A stretch of DNA of 64,000 nt, from positions 2,452,501 to 2,516,500 of the forward strand of contig NZ_CP022372.1 of NCBI RefSeq assembly GCF_002220095.1, given 5' to 3'. A model generated the notes under the pieces. The model was not told where the DNA came from. It saw nothing but the letters and a program-made list of their open reading frames with translations, and did no database searches. The DNA comes from Bosea sp. AS-1 (lineage in GTDB: Bacteria > Pseudomonadota > Alphaproteobacteria > Rhizobiales > Beijerinckiaceae). Made by a program: the position numbers and the translations under genes. Positions 33,192-41,134 of the stretch are shown in pieces; the first letter of the stretch is position 1, and every line of letters begins with the position of its first letter.

Positions 33192-33980
33192 ATGTTCTTC
33201 CTCCTGTCCAAGATTGTCTGGTTCGTCTTTTCGCCGGTCAATTTCGTCATCCTGCTCGCCGGATTCTCGGCGCTGCTCGCCTTCACGCGCTTTGCGCGGA
33301 CGGCGCGCTGGCTCGGACTGCTGTCACTGGTGATGCTCGGCCTGATGTCGTTCAGCCCGCTGCCGCGCGCGGTGCTTCGGCCGTTGGAGGATCGGTTTCC
33401 GCAGCAGGAGGCCGCCAAGGGGCCGGTGGCCGGTATCGTCGTCCTCGGCGGAGCGATCGGGCTCGCGCGCGGTGATGTGGTGCTCAATGCCTCGGCGTCG
33501 CGGATGACGAAGACGGTCGAACTGGCGCGGCTGCACCCACAGGCCAAGATCGTGTTCACCGGCGGTGCCGCCACCCTGATCTCGCAGACGATGGAGACGG
33601 AGGCCGATGGCGCCAAGCGCCTGATGGAGGGGCTCGGTCTGGAGCCGGGCCGGTTGATCCTCGAGGACAAGTCGCGCAATACGATCGAGAACGCAGTGTT
33701 CACGCGCCGCCTCGTCGATCCGAAGCCGGGAGAACGCTGGCTGCTGGTGACGTCGGCCTGGCATATGCCGCGCGCGATCGGTGTGTTCCGCAAGGCCGGC
33801 TTTCCGATTGAGGCCTTCCCGGTCGACTACTGGTCGAGCGGCAAGCCGGACGACTTCATTCGGCCCTACAGTCGCGCGCCTCGTGCACTCGACCTCGCCG
33901 ATAACGGCTTCAAGGAATGGGTCGGCCTCGTGGCCTATCGCCTGGCCGGCTATACCGACTCGCTGTTTCCCGGACCCTGA
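33192..33980 (+). CDS. YdcF/DUF218-family membrane-anchored protein
   Basis: A 262-residue protein with two N-terminal membrane helices (about residues 5-28 and 36-52) and a DUF218 domain: GIVVLGGAIGLARGD, ARLHPQAKIVFTGGA, EDKSRNTIENAVFTRRL and LVTSAWHMPRAIGVFRKAG. These are the core motifs of the YdcF/SanA/ElyC group, where ElyC and SanA are linked to envelope integrity and peptidoglycan precursor handling. The biochemical reaction is not known. Confidence 0.9.
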   Translation: MFFLLSKIVWFVFSPVNFVILLAGFSALLAFTRFARTARWLGLLSLVMLGLMSFSPLPRAVLRPLEDRFPQQEAAKGPVAGIVVLGGAIGLARGDVVLNASASRMTKTVELARLHPQAKIVFTGGAATLISQTMETEADGAKRLMEGLGLEPGRLILEDKSRNTIENAVFTRRLVDPKPGERWLLVTSAWHMPRAIGVFRKAGFPIEAFPVDYWSSGKPDDFIRPYSRAPRALDLADNGFKEWVGLVAYRLAGYTDSLFPGP

Positions 33981-33989
33981 GTACTGCTT

Positions 33990-34262
33990 TCAGGCCGGCG
34001 GATCAGTGGCCGGCGGCGAGAGACGGTAGACGCCGCGGAAATCGTCGGGGTCGACCGGGCGCCCCTTGCGCGTGATCACGAGCTGGCCCTCCTTCATCAG
34101 CTTCACGGCCGCGCGGCGCAGCGGCTGCATCAGCGGCCCCCAGCCATCCGGATGATCGCCGCCGAGCGAGCGTGCGACGTCCATGGGCGAGATCGTCCGG
34201 CCGGGCTCCTGCCGCGCCAGCAGGTCGAGGATCGCCGCTTCGATTGCCGCAGGGTCTGCCAT
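33990..34262 (-). CDS. DUF3253-like winged-helix protein
   Basis: A 90-residue protein beginning MADPAAIEAAILDLLARQEPGRTISPMDVARSLGGDHPDGWGPLMQPLRRAAVKLM. The pattern with TISPMDVAR, the LRRAA helix and the RKGRPVDP wing matches DUF3253, small proteins with a probable winged helix. It might bind DNA, but no function is established. The ATG at 34262 overlaps the stop of the upstream DUF599 gene by one base, so the two are co-translated. It converges with the YdcF gene. Confidence 0.82.
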   Translation of the reverse strand: MADPAAIEAAILDLLARQEPGRTISPMDVARSLGGDHPDGWGPLMQPLRRAAVKLMKEGQLVITRKGRPVDPDDFRGVYRLSPPATDPPA

Positions 34263-34954
34263 CACTGCTCCCCGGGGTAGCTGAAGACGCGAGCGGCGTC
34301 GGAGGCGAATTGGCGTCGGTACATCGCGACCAGCACGGCTGCGGTGAAGACCAGGAAGGTCACCGGGCCGAGGAACCAGCCCATATAGGCCAAGGCGAGA
34401 AAGAAGGCGCGCTGGCCGCGGTTGAAGTGCCGCCCGCCGGCGACATTCATTTCGATGGTTTCATGGACGGCACGCTGCGCCTCCCGCTTGTCGGGGCTGT
34501 CCGGCGGGGGCAGGGCGCCGATCAGGATGACGCAGTAATTGAACAGCCGGTAGGCCCAGGCGAATTTGAAGAAAGCATAGCCGAAGATCATGGCGAGGCC
34601 GATCACCTTGACCTCCCAGATCGTGCGGGTCGGCGCGACGTTGAGCGGCAGATCGGAAAAGATGGCGACGACCCGCTCCGCCGATTGCAGCAAGGCGAGC
34701 GTGCCGCCGATGGCGATGATCGAGGTCGAGGCGAAGAAGGCCGTTCCGTTCTGCAGGCCGTTCATCACCTGTGCGTCGAGGATGCGGTTGTCGCGGCCCA
34801 ACGCTTCCTGGACCCAGCGGGCGCGGCGCAGGTTCATGCGCATGTTCAGGCTCTTGGCCGCATGCGGACCGCGCTCGACGGCATAGTGATAGGCGATCCA
34901 GGAGACGATGAAGAAAACGAACGCCACCAGGTCGAGGTTGCTGAATCCGGTCAT
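34262..34954 (-). CDS. DUF599-family integral membrane protein
   Basis: A 230-residue protein with four hydrophobic helices: LDLVAFVFFIVSWIAYHY near the start, a segment AFFASTSIIAIGGTLALL, the pair VIGLAMIFGYAFFKFAWAYR and a C-terminal FFLALAYMGWFLGPVTFLVF. The FKFAWAYRLFNYC and GGRHFNRGQRAFFLALAYMGW motifs are typical of DUF599. Function is unknown. The start at 34954 is preferred to an upstream ATG at 35026 because the former begins at the conserved MTGFSNLDLVAF. Confidence 0.87.
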   Translation of the reverse strand: MTGFSNLDLVAFVFFIVSWIAYHYAVERGPHAAKSLNMRMNLRRARWVQEALGRDNRILDAQVMNGLQNGTAFFASTSIIAIGGTLALLQSAERVVAIFSDLPLNVAPTRTIWEVKVIGLAMIFGYAFFKFAWAYRLFNYCVILIGALPPPDSPDKREAQRAVHETIEMNVAGGRHFNRGQRAFFLALAYMGWFLGPVTFLVFTAAVLVAMYRRQFASDAARVFSYPGEQ

Positions 34955-35088
34955 GGCGCCGCTTTGCCATTTCATCCGCCGCAGGGGCAAGCAGCTTGCG
35001 ATGTCGCGTGCGGACCGGCAAGGCACCGGCCATTGACGCGTTGCCTGCGAGCCGCCACGGTGCGCCGGATTTCGGGGAGAACGACGCC

Positions 35089-35499
35089 ATGCCGCAAACG
35101 ATCACGAAGGGCTACAAGGCCCTGGTTGCGGAGGCCGAGAGCCAGATCGAGACCCTGTCCGTGGCCGAGGCGCAGGCTCTGCATGGCCGGAACGAGGTGG
35201 TGTTCGTCGACCTGCGGGATCCACGCGAGCTGGAGCGGGAAGGGCGCATGCCCGGCGCCTTCCATTGCCCGCGCGGTATGCTGGAGTTCTGGATCGATCC
35301 GGAAAGCCCCTATGCCAAGCCGATCTTTCAGGAGGACAAGCGCTTCGTCTTCTTCTGCGGCGGTGGTTGGCGCTCGGCGCTCGCAGCTCAAGCGGCACAG
35401 GAGATGGGGCTGAAGCCCGTCGCCCATGTCGCCGGCGGCTTCGGCGCCTGGAAGAAGGCGGGTGCGCCTGTCGAAGCTCCCGCCGACAAGAAGGGCTGA
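35089..35499 (+). CDS. Rhodanese-domain protein
   Basis: A 136-residue single rhodanese domain, probably cytosolic. LSVAEAQALHGRNEVVFVDLRDPRELEREGRMPGAFHCPRGMLEFWID is the first half and the active-site loop FFCGGGWRSALAA carries the catalytic Cys followed by a WRS tail, typical of a sulfurtransferase. It would move sulfane sulfur from thiosulfate or a persulfide to a nucleophile. A small membrane-protein frame follows eight bases downstream. Confidence 0.9.
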   Translation: MPQTITKGYKALVAEAESQIETLSVAEAQALHGRNEVVFVDLRDPRELEREGRMPGAFHCPRGMLEFWIDPESPYAKPIFQEDKRFVFFCGGGWRSALAAQAAQEMGLKPVAHVAGGFGAWKKAGAPVEAPADKKG

Positions 35500-35507
35500 G
35501 CCCGGAT

Positions 35508-35681
35508 TTGTCCCACGTCATCATCGTTCTGCTGGTCGCGGCCTTCATCTTCCGCAAACCGCTCGGCCGGCTTCTGGCCCGTCAGTTCCCGAATCGCGCC
35601 AAGCGGCAGCAGGTTCTGGGCACGATCATCGCCGCCTTCCTGATCGTGATAGCCCTGCGGCTCGTCGCATTCCTGTGGTAG
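35508..35681 (+). CDS. Small two-helix membrane protein (TTG start)
   Basis: A 57-residue frame starting at TTG 35508, eight bases after the rhodanese stop. It has two hydrophobic segments (SHVIIVLLVAAFIF; VLGTIIAAFLIVIALRLVAFLW) around a strongly basic loop KPLGRLLARQFPNRAKRQQ, consistent with a cytosolic loop and an inner-membrane hairpin. No family recognised. The call depends on the non-ATG start and on conserved spacing; conservation in relatives would decide it. Confidence 0.5.
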   Translation: MSHVIIVLLVAAFIFRKPLGRLLARQFPNRAKRQQVLGTIIAAFLIVIALRLVAFLW

Positions 35682-35999
35682 CTCCGAACCCCTCGCCTTG
35701 AATCTGACGAAACCTCCCTGTGCGATCCGTGCATAGGGAGCGGGGTTGCGCCTTGCCTGAAATTCAGGCATCTTTTTCGGACTTGGCTCCAACTCAAGAA
35801 AGGGAGGGCTGAATGGGATTCACCATGTTCGTCGCTCCCATGCGAGCTAACCGGCACTAGGTCGGTCTCGCGCGAGGTCCGCCAGCCGGCCGCCTCCTGA
35901 GCCTTTTTTCCAAACCTGTTCGTTCTTCGCTGGAGCCGGCGCGCGTCGTCGTCTCCTCCTGATTTGGAGTCGGCTGCCTTCACGGCGCCGAATGATCCT
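35682..35999 (+). other. Gene-free stretch before the ABC exporter
   Basis: There are 318 bases without a convincing gene. A terminator-like hairpin lies at 35754-35777 (listed separately). The remainder is of mixed composition and holds the promoter of the ABC exporter, which I could not place by eye. Confidence 0.5.
35754..35777 (+). terminator. Terminator of the rhodanese transcript
   Basis: A perfect 8-bp palindromic stem (TGCCTGAA 35754-35761, TTCAGGCA 35763-35770) runs into TCTTTTT. It is compact but followed by a good T run. Confidence 0.65.
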
Positions 36000-37793
36000 A
36001 TGTCTCTCGATACTCAAACCGGGCGGCGGGAGCCGTTCCGGGCCGTTCTCGGCTTCACTTTCCAACACTGGGCGCGCCGGCCCGGGCAGGTTGCCTGGGT
36101 TGCGGGCGTCACCGTGGTTGCCACGCTCGCCGAGCTGTTCACGCCGGTCTATGCTGGCCGCCTTGTCGATGCCGTCGCCAACGGTGTCGGCAGCGCCGAA
36201 GCGGCGCTGTGGGCGCTCGCCGCGATGATGGCGCTTGCCGCGATCACCGTGGCGGGGCGTCATTTCGCCTTCCTCGGGCTCACCACCATGACGCTGCGCA
36301 CGATGAGCGACGTGGCGCAGGAGGCCTTCGCGCGCCTGCAGCGTTTCTCGACGGATTGGCATGCCAACAACTTTGCCGGCTCGACGGTGCGCAAGATCAC
36401 GCGCGGCATGTGGGCGCTCGACCTGTTGACCGACACGGTGCTGATCGCGCTGTTGCCCTCGCTCGTCATCCTGCTCGGCATGACGGCGCTGCTGGCCTGG
36501 CACTGGCCGGTGATGGGGCTCGTCGTGGCGGTGGGGGCGCTGGTCTATATCGGGCTGACCTTGGCTCTCTCGCTGCGCTTCGTCGCTCCGGCGGCGCGGC
36601 TGGGCAATGCCTGGGACACGCGGCTAGGCGGCGCGCTGGCGGACTCCATCACCTGCAACCCGGTGGTGAAGGCTTTCGGTGCGGAGACGCGCGAGGATCT
36701 GCGCCTCGCCACGGTGGTGGCGAAGTGGAGCCTCAGGACGGGGCGCGCCTGGGTGCGCGGCACCTGGTCGGGAACCGGCCAGTTGGTGGTGCTGCTGATC
36801 CTGCGGGCCGCCGTCATCGGCCTGGTGATCTGGCTGTGGCTGAACGGGCGGGCGAGCGCCGGTGACGTTGCTTTCGTGCTCACGGCCTATGCGGTGGTGC
36901 ATGGCTATCTGCGCGATGTCGGCCAGCATGTCCACAACCTGCAGCGCTCGGTCAACGACATGGAGGAACTCGTCTGGATGCACGATCTTCCCTATGGCGT
37001 CCCGGACCGGAAGGGTGCGGTGGCGATGGGCGTGACGGCGGGCGAGATCGCCTTCGAGGACGTGACCTTCCACTATGGAGGCCATCACGACCCGCTCTAT
37101 CGCGATTTCTCGCTGACCATTCGCGGCGGCGAGAAGGTCGGCCTTGTCGGCCGCTCCGGCTCCGGCAAGACGACCTTCGTCAAGCTGGTGCAGCGACTCT
37201 ACGATGTCACCGGTGGCCGCATCGCGATCGACGGGCAGGACATCGCGGGCGTCACGCAGGAGAGCCTGCGCCGGCAGATCGCGATCGTGCAGCAGGAGCC
37301 GGTGCTGTTCCACCGCTCTCTGGCCGAGAACATCGCCTATGGTCGTCCGGGCGCTTCGCAGGCCCAGATCGAGCAGGCGGCAAAGCTCGCCAACGCGCAT
37401 GACTTCATCATGCGCCTGCCCAAGGGCTACGCCACGCTCGTCGGCGAGCGCGGCATCAAGCTCTCGGGTGGCGAGCGCCAGCGGGTCTCGCTGGCCCGGG
37501 CCTTCCTGGCCGATGCGCCGATCCTGATTCTGGACGAGGCAACCTCGAGCCTCGATTCGGAATCGGAGGCGCTGATCCAGCAGGCGATCGAACGCCTGAT
37601 GGAGGGCCGGACCACGATCGTGATCGCGCACCGGCTTTCGACGGTGCGAGCCATGGACCGCATCCTGGTCTTCGACCGTGGCCGCGTGATCGAGGAGGGG
37701 CCACACGAGACCCTGCTCAATCGCAAGGACGGCGCTTATCGGGCGTTGTTCGAGAAACAGGCGAGCGAGATCGCGAAAGGGCTCGCAGCCTGA
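36000..37793 (+). CDS. ABC exporter, fused membrane and ATPase domains
   Basis: A 597-residue half-transporter of the MsbA/multidrug type. Membrane helices span roughly residues 20-310. The ATPase domain has Walker A GRSGSGKTTF, the Q-loop QQEP, signature LSGGERQRVSLARAFL, Walker B ILILDEATSSLDSESE and the H-loop IAHRLSTV. It would work as a dimer in the inner membrane; the substrate (lipid, drug or peptide) is not shown by sequence. No clear ribosome-binding site precedes the ATG at 36000; a TTG at 35964 would add 12 residues. A strong terminator follows. Confidence 0.93.
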   Translation: MSLDTQTGRREPFRAVLGFTFQHWARRPGQVAWVAGVTVVATLAELFTPVYAGRLVDAVANGVGSAEAALWALAAMMALAAITVAGRHFAFLGLTTMTLRTMSDVAQEAFARLQRFSTDWHANNFAGSTVRKITRGMWALDLLTDTVLIALLPSLVILLGMTALLAWHWPVMGLVVAVGALVYIGLTLALSLRFVAPAARLGNAWDTRLGGALADSITCNPVVKAFGAETREDLRLATVVAKWSLRTGRAWVRGTWSGTGQLVVLLILRAAVIGLVIWLWLNGRASAGDVAFVLTAYAVVHGYLRDVGQHVHNLQRSVNDMEELVWMHDLPYGVPDRKGAVAMGVTAGEIAFEDVTFHYGGHHDPLYRDFSLTIRGGEKVGLVGRSGSGKTTFVKLVQRLYDVTGGRIAIDGQDIAGVTQESLRRQIAIVQQEPVLFHRSLAENIAYGRPGASQAQIEQAAKLANAHDFIMRLPKGYATLVGERGIKLSGGERQRVSLARAFLADAPILILDEATSSLDSESEALIQQAIERLMEGRTTIVIAHRLSTVRAMDRILVFDRGRVIEEGPHETLLNRKDGAYRALFEKQASEIAKGLAA

Positions 37794-37809
37794 TCGGTGC
37801 AAGACATGG

Positions 37810-37838
37810 AAAGGGCCGCGCGAGCGGCCCTTTCTTTT
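37810..37838 (+). terminator. Rho-independent terminator after the ABC exporter
   Basis: A perfect 10-bp stem (AAAGGGCCGC 37810-37819, GCGGCCCTTT 37824-37833) with a GCGA tetraloop is followed by CTTTT. It separates the exporter from the convergent DUF3592-like gene. Confidence 0.93.
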
Positions 37839-37860
37839 CGTCTCCGTGCGGTCGGACGGC

Positions 37861-38382
37861 TTATGCCGCCGGCTGTTCGGCCTCGGTTTGGGCCGCGGAG
37901 CGGCGCCTGCCGAGCAGGAACCAGAGGCCGGAACCCAGGATGCCGACGACGCCGGCACCGGCGCCGACATAGATCATCTCGTGGTCGAGATCGGCCTGCT
38001 TGTCGGCATCGTCCCGAATGATGACGCTGTCCTTGCCCTGTTCGCCAGGGAGGTATTTGATCGGCAGCGCGTCGACGGTGAGCCGATCATTGGAAATGAT
38101 GTGGCTCGCGAACTGGTGCGAGATCGACACCTTCTCTGCCGTGCGGTCCTGGCCGGAGGCGTCCTTCCAGGCGAGATCGACGGTGTAGCTGGTGCCGCCA
38201 CGGCGGCGCTTGGTGCGGGTGGCTCCCTCGACGGAAGCCCGGGTTTCGACACCCTCGGCGACGACCTTCTTCACGCGTTCGCCGTCCTGCCAGCTCATAT
38301 AGGCCATGAAAGGCCCGCCAACGGCGGCAATCAGCAAAAGCCATTTTACCTTGCCGGCGATCCAGCCAATAATTCCACTCAT
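37861..38382 (-). CDS. DUF3592-like membrane protein
   Basis: A 173-residue protein with an N-terminal membrane helix (residues 10-30), an external beta-rich domain containing EGVETRASVEGATRTKRRRGGTSYTVDLAW, and a second helix near residue 140-160 followed by a short Arg/Ala tail. The arrangement of Ala-x-Val, Tyr-x-Val and the hydrophobic ends is that of DUF3592. Function unknown. A GAGGAGA site precedes the ATG at 38382; the 220 bases upstream are less GC-rich and hold no gene that I can see. Confidence 0.78.
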   Translation of the reverse strand: MSGIIGWIAGKVKWLLLIAAVGGPFMAYMSWQDGERVKKVVAEGVETRASVEGATRTKRRRGGTSYTVDLAWKDASGQDRTAEKVSISHQFASHIISNDRLTVDALPIKYLPGEQGKDSVIIRDDADKQADLDHEMIYVGAGAGVVGILGSGLWFLLGRRRSAAQTEAEQPAA

Positions 38383-38602
38383 AATCGTCTCCTCGCGGAT
38401 AATGCTTGAAATAACGAGTCTGGCGGACAGGTGAAATGAGGCTTTTTCGTGGCAATTGAGTTCATCGGGTAGTCATTCCACGATAATCGCCCGCTTCCGC
38501 GCGAAATGACCACTCGCGGCGTACGGGTCTGTAATTGTTCTATTTTCCATGGTTGGCATTCCGGGGCGGTTATGCCGAGCCGGCTTACCCATCTGCCTTC
38601 GA

Positions 38603-38929
38603 TCACTGGACGGATTTCAGGTATTCCGTCGCGCTGCGGCACGCGTCGCGCCTGCTCTTGAAGGTGAAGGCATGTTCGCGCATGGCGGCGCGAAATTTCC
38701 CGACATCGCCTGTATCGGCCGAGCGCAAGGTGCTTCGCATCGTCAGCATCAGCTCTGGCTTCAGTTGCCCGACGTAGTGCTCGCCGCATTCGGACGTCAC
38801 CCATTCGGTCATCGCCGCGATGCGGAGCAGGCCGGCGATGTCGTCCTTCGTCGTCGATTGGGCGGCGGCTTGCGGCAGCGGCAGGCCGAGCAGGAGAACG
38901 AGGGCGACAGCCGGAATGCGTGGCGTCAT
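38603..38929 (-). CDS. Small exported protein of unknown function
   Basis: A 108-residue protein with a clear signal peptide (MTPRIPAVALVLLLGLPLPQ, cleavage near AAAQS). The mature part is helical (DDIAGLLRIAAMTEWVTSECGEHYVGQL; FRAAMREHAFTFKSRRDACRSATEYLKSV) with two cysteines that could form one disulfide. Its start codon overlaps the stop of the upstream cyclotransferase-like gene by four bases (ATGA), so the two are translationally coupled. No family recognised. Confidence 0.72.
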   Translation of the reverse strand: MTPRIPAVALVLLLGLPLPQAAAQSTTKDDIAGLLRIAAMTEWVTSECGEHYVGQLKPELMLTMRSTLRSADTGDVGKFRAAMREHAFTFKSRRDACRSATEYLKSVQ

Positions 38930-39471
38930 GCGCGCTTGCCAGGCGGGCGGACCGTGTCGGGAGCGGTGGCGCGAGGGCGCACGCCCGGCACCGGACCGGG
39001 CGGCAGCGGCTCGTTCACATCCCGATTCAACGGCTTCAGATCCAGATTCGGTTTGGTCAGAAAGCGATTCAAGCCGGCGACGTAAGTCTCTGGCAGGGCG
39101 AAATGTTTCGCGCCGGCAATGACCGTCTCCATATAGCCGGGCTTCGGCCTTCCGGGATCGCCAGTGCGGCCGATATAGATCAGCGCGCGCTTGGCGCCAC
39201 CCGGCACGATCACAGGCTGGTTGATCTTCACATAGAGCCCGCTGGCAATGTCCTCGAATTTGTCGAGTACGCGGATGTCCGCCAGCGAGCAGTCCCAGAG
39301 CACGCCGTGGACCTCCTCGTGCTGATCGCGGATCACCGAGGCATAGCCGTCGCGGGTGACGATGAAGCGGTGGCGCGGGAGGCGGGCCGGGCCGAGCGCC
39401 CGCGAATTCGGGCAGCGCCGTGCCATCCCGACCGGGTCCATGTTGAGGCCGTAGGCGAAATAGAGGGGCAT
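38926..39471 (-). CDS. Gamma-glutamylcyclotransferase-like protein
   Basis: A 181-residue protein of the AIG2/GGCT fold. The N-terminus MPLYFAYGLNMDPVGMARRCP matches the substrate-binding YGSNL-type motif, and the Glu in LDKFEDIASGLY is the probable catalytic acid/base. Members convert gamma-glutamyl peptides or amines to 5-oxoproline, but many are of unknown activity. A Pro-rich tail of about 30 residues follows the domain. It is coupled to the downstream small exported protein and follows ivd on the same strand after 15 bases. Confidence 0.83.
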   Translation of the reverse strand: MPLYFAYGLNMDPVGMARRCPNSRALGPARLPRHRFIVTRDGYASVIRDQHEEVHGVLWDCSLADIRVLDKFEDIASGLYVKINQPVIVPGGAKRALIYIGRTGDPGRPKPGYMETVIAGAKHFALPETYVAGLNRFLTKPNLDLKPLNRDVNEPLPPGPVPGVRPRATAPDTVRPPGKRA

Positions 39472-39486
39472 GAGGCCCCTCTACCT

Positions 39487-40659
39487 TCACTTCGTCTTGT
39501 TGAACAGCTCCCGCCCGATCAGCATGCGGCGGATCTCGCTGGTGCCGGCGCCGATCTCGTAGAGCTTGGCGTCGCGCAGCAGGCGGCCGGTCGGATAGTC
39601 GTTGATATAGCCGTTGCCGCCGAGGAGCTGGATCGCATCGAGCGCGACCTGCGTCGCCTTCTCGGCCGCGATCAGGATGGCGCCGGCAGCGTCCTCGCGG
39701 GTGGTCTCGCCACGGTCGCAAGCCTTGGCGACGGCGTAGACATAGGCGCGGCAGGAATTCATCGCGACATACATGTCGGCGACCTTGCCCTGGACAAGCT
39801 GGAACTCGCCGATCGACTGACCGAACTGCTTGCGCTCATGGACATAGGGCATGACCACGTCGAGCGCCGCCTGCATGATGCCGAGCGGGCCGGCTGCCAG
39901 GACGACGCGCTCATAGTCGAGGCCGGACATCAGCACGTTGACGCCGCGCCCGACGGTCCCGAGCACATTCCCCTCCGGGACCTCGCAATCCTGAAAGACG
40001 AGCTCGCAGGTGTCCGAGCCGCGCATGCCGAGCTTGTCGAGCTTCTGATGGGTCGAGAAGCCCTTCATGCCCTTCTCGATCAGGAAGGCGGTGATGCCGC
40101 GCGGGCCGGCTTCCGGATCGGTCTTGGCATAGACCACCAGCGTCTCGGCGATCGGGCCGTTGGTGATCCACATCTTGTTGCCGTTGAGGACGTAGCGGTC
40201 GCCCTTCTTCTCGGCGCGGGTGCGCATCGAGACGACGTCCGAGCCCGAACCCGGCTCCGACATGGCGAGCGCACCGACATGCTCGCCGGAGATCAGCTTG
40301 GGCAGGTATTTGCGCTTCTGCGCCTCATTGCCGTTCCGGCGGATCTGGTTGACGCAGAGATTGGAGTGGGCGCCGTAGGAGAGGCCGACCGAGGCCGAAG
40401 CGCGCGAGACCTCCTCGACCGCGATGCAGTGCTCGAGATAGCCGAGGCCGGTGCCGCCATACTCCTCCTCGACCGTCATGCCGTGCAAACCGAGCGCGCC
40501 CATCTCCGGCCAGAGGTCGCGCGGGAATTGGTTGCTCTTGTCGATCTCCTCGGCGCGTGGGGCGATCTTCTCCTGCGCGAAGGCATGGACCGTGTCGCGG
40601 ATCGCATCGGCAGTCTCGCCGAGATCGAAATTGAAGGGGCGCGGCGCGTTGGCAAGCAT
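39487..40659 (-). CDS. ivd: Isovaleryl-CoA dehydrogenase
   Basis: A 390-residue FAD-dependent acyl-CoA dehydrogenase of leucine breakdown, oxidising isovaleryl-CoA to 3-methylcrotonyl-CoA. Motifs: [42 protein letters not shown], the catalytic Glu in [10 protein letters not shown], and the C-terminal [20 protein letters not shown], where glycine replaces the glutamate used by medium-chain enzymes; this combination points to isovaleryl-CoA dehydrogenase. The product is the substrate of the methylcrotonyl-CoA carboxylase encoded at 48.9 and 53.8 kb. No MerR-type LiuR regulator is adjacent. Confidence 0.92.
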   Translation of the reverse strand: MLANAPRPFNFDLGETADAIRDTVHAFAQEKIAPRAEEIDKSNQFPRDLWPEMGALGLHGMTVEEEYGGTGLGYLEHCIAVEEVSRASASVGLSYGAHSNLCVNQIRRNGNEAQKRKYLPKLISGEHVGALAMSEPGSGSDVVSMRTRAEKKGDRYVLNGNKMWITNGPIAETLVVYAKTDPEAGPRGITAFLIEKGMKGFSTHQKLDKLGMRGSDTCELVFQDCEVPEGNVLGTVGRGVNVLMSGLDYERVVLAAGPLGIMQAALDVVMPYVHERKQFGQSIGEFQLVQGKVADMYVAMNSCRAYVYAVAKACDRGETTREDAAGAILIAAEKATQVALDAIQLLGGNGYINDYPTGRLLRDAKLYEIGAGTSEIRRMLIGRELFNKTK

Positions 40660-40816
40660 GGCGGAACCTCCCAGGTCATTGGGAGCGAGGCTCCCTTGCC
40701 GTTGTTATAGCCGGGCCGATGCGTGCGCGTCAGTGTGCAGGCGCGCCCGACGCGGTTTGGCGTCGACGCCGCAGCTGCGGGCGGCAATCGCAGGTGAGGG
40801 TTGGAGAAGTCCTATT

Positions 40817-40850
40817 GCTCATATCCTATCCAGGGGGATAGGATATGAGC
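40817..40850 (+). promoter_or_regulatory. Putative operator of the dmeR-dmeF operon
   Basis: A perfect 15-bp inverted repeat (GCTCATATCCTATCC 40817-40831, GGATAGGATATGAGC 40836-40850) surrounds AGGG, giving a run of five G residues at the centre flanked by AT-rich arms. RcnR/CsoR-family regulators bind G-tracts flanked by AT-rich inverted repeats. The right arm contains the AGGA ribosome-binding site of the regulator gene, so binding would block both transcription and translation start signals. Confidence 0.7.
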
Positions 40851-41117
40851 ATGAGTCATGCAATGGATCCCGATATCATCAACCGCCTGCGCCGCGCGCA
40901 GGGGCACCTCGGCACCGTGGTCGGCATGGTCGAGGCGGGCAGGGCGGTTCCAGAGGTGGTGCAGCAGCTTCAGGCCGTCGAGAAGGCGCTGGCGAAGGTC
41001 AAGGAGCTGCTGATCTTCGATCACATCGAGCATCACCTCTTCGACCATGCGGAGACCGCGACGCCCGAAGCGCGGCGCATGATCGAGAGCCTGAAGGCTC
41101 TCACCAAATATCTCTGA
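40851..41117 (+). CDS. dmeR: RcnR/CsoR-family metal-responsive repressor (DmeR-like)
   Basis: An 88-residue all-helical DUF156 repressor. The start at 40851 is chosen because AGGA lies seven bases upstream and because it gives MSH, the same N-terminus as RcnR, whose His3 is a metal ligand; an ATG at 40845 has no room for a ribosome-binding site. Compared with E. coli RcnR, His3, His58 and His62 match His3, His60 and His64, but Cys35 is replaced by Val33 and the protein has no cysteine at all. It lies 17 bases before dmeF, as in the dmeRF operon of Rhizobium. Confidence 0.85.
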   Translation: MSHAMDPDIINRLRRAQGHLGTVVGMVEAGRAVPEVVQQLQAVEKALAKVKELLIFDHIEHHLFDHAETATPEARRMIESLKALTKYL

Positions 41118-41134
41118 CCGCCCGGAGCAAACCG

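Noticed and set aside
38920..40710. 596-codon plus-strand open frame opposite ivd
   Set aside because: The minus-strand gene has clear acyl-CoA dehydrogenase motifs; the plus frame is a shadow.
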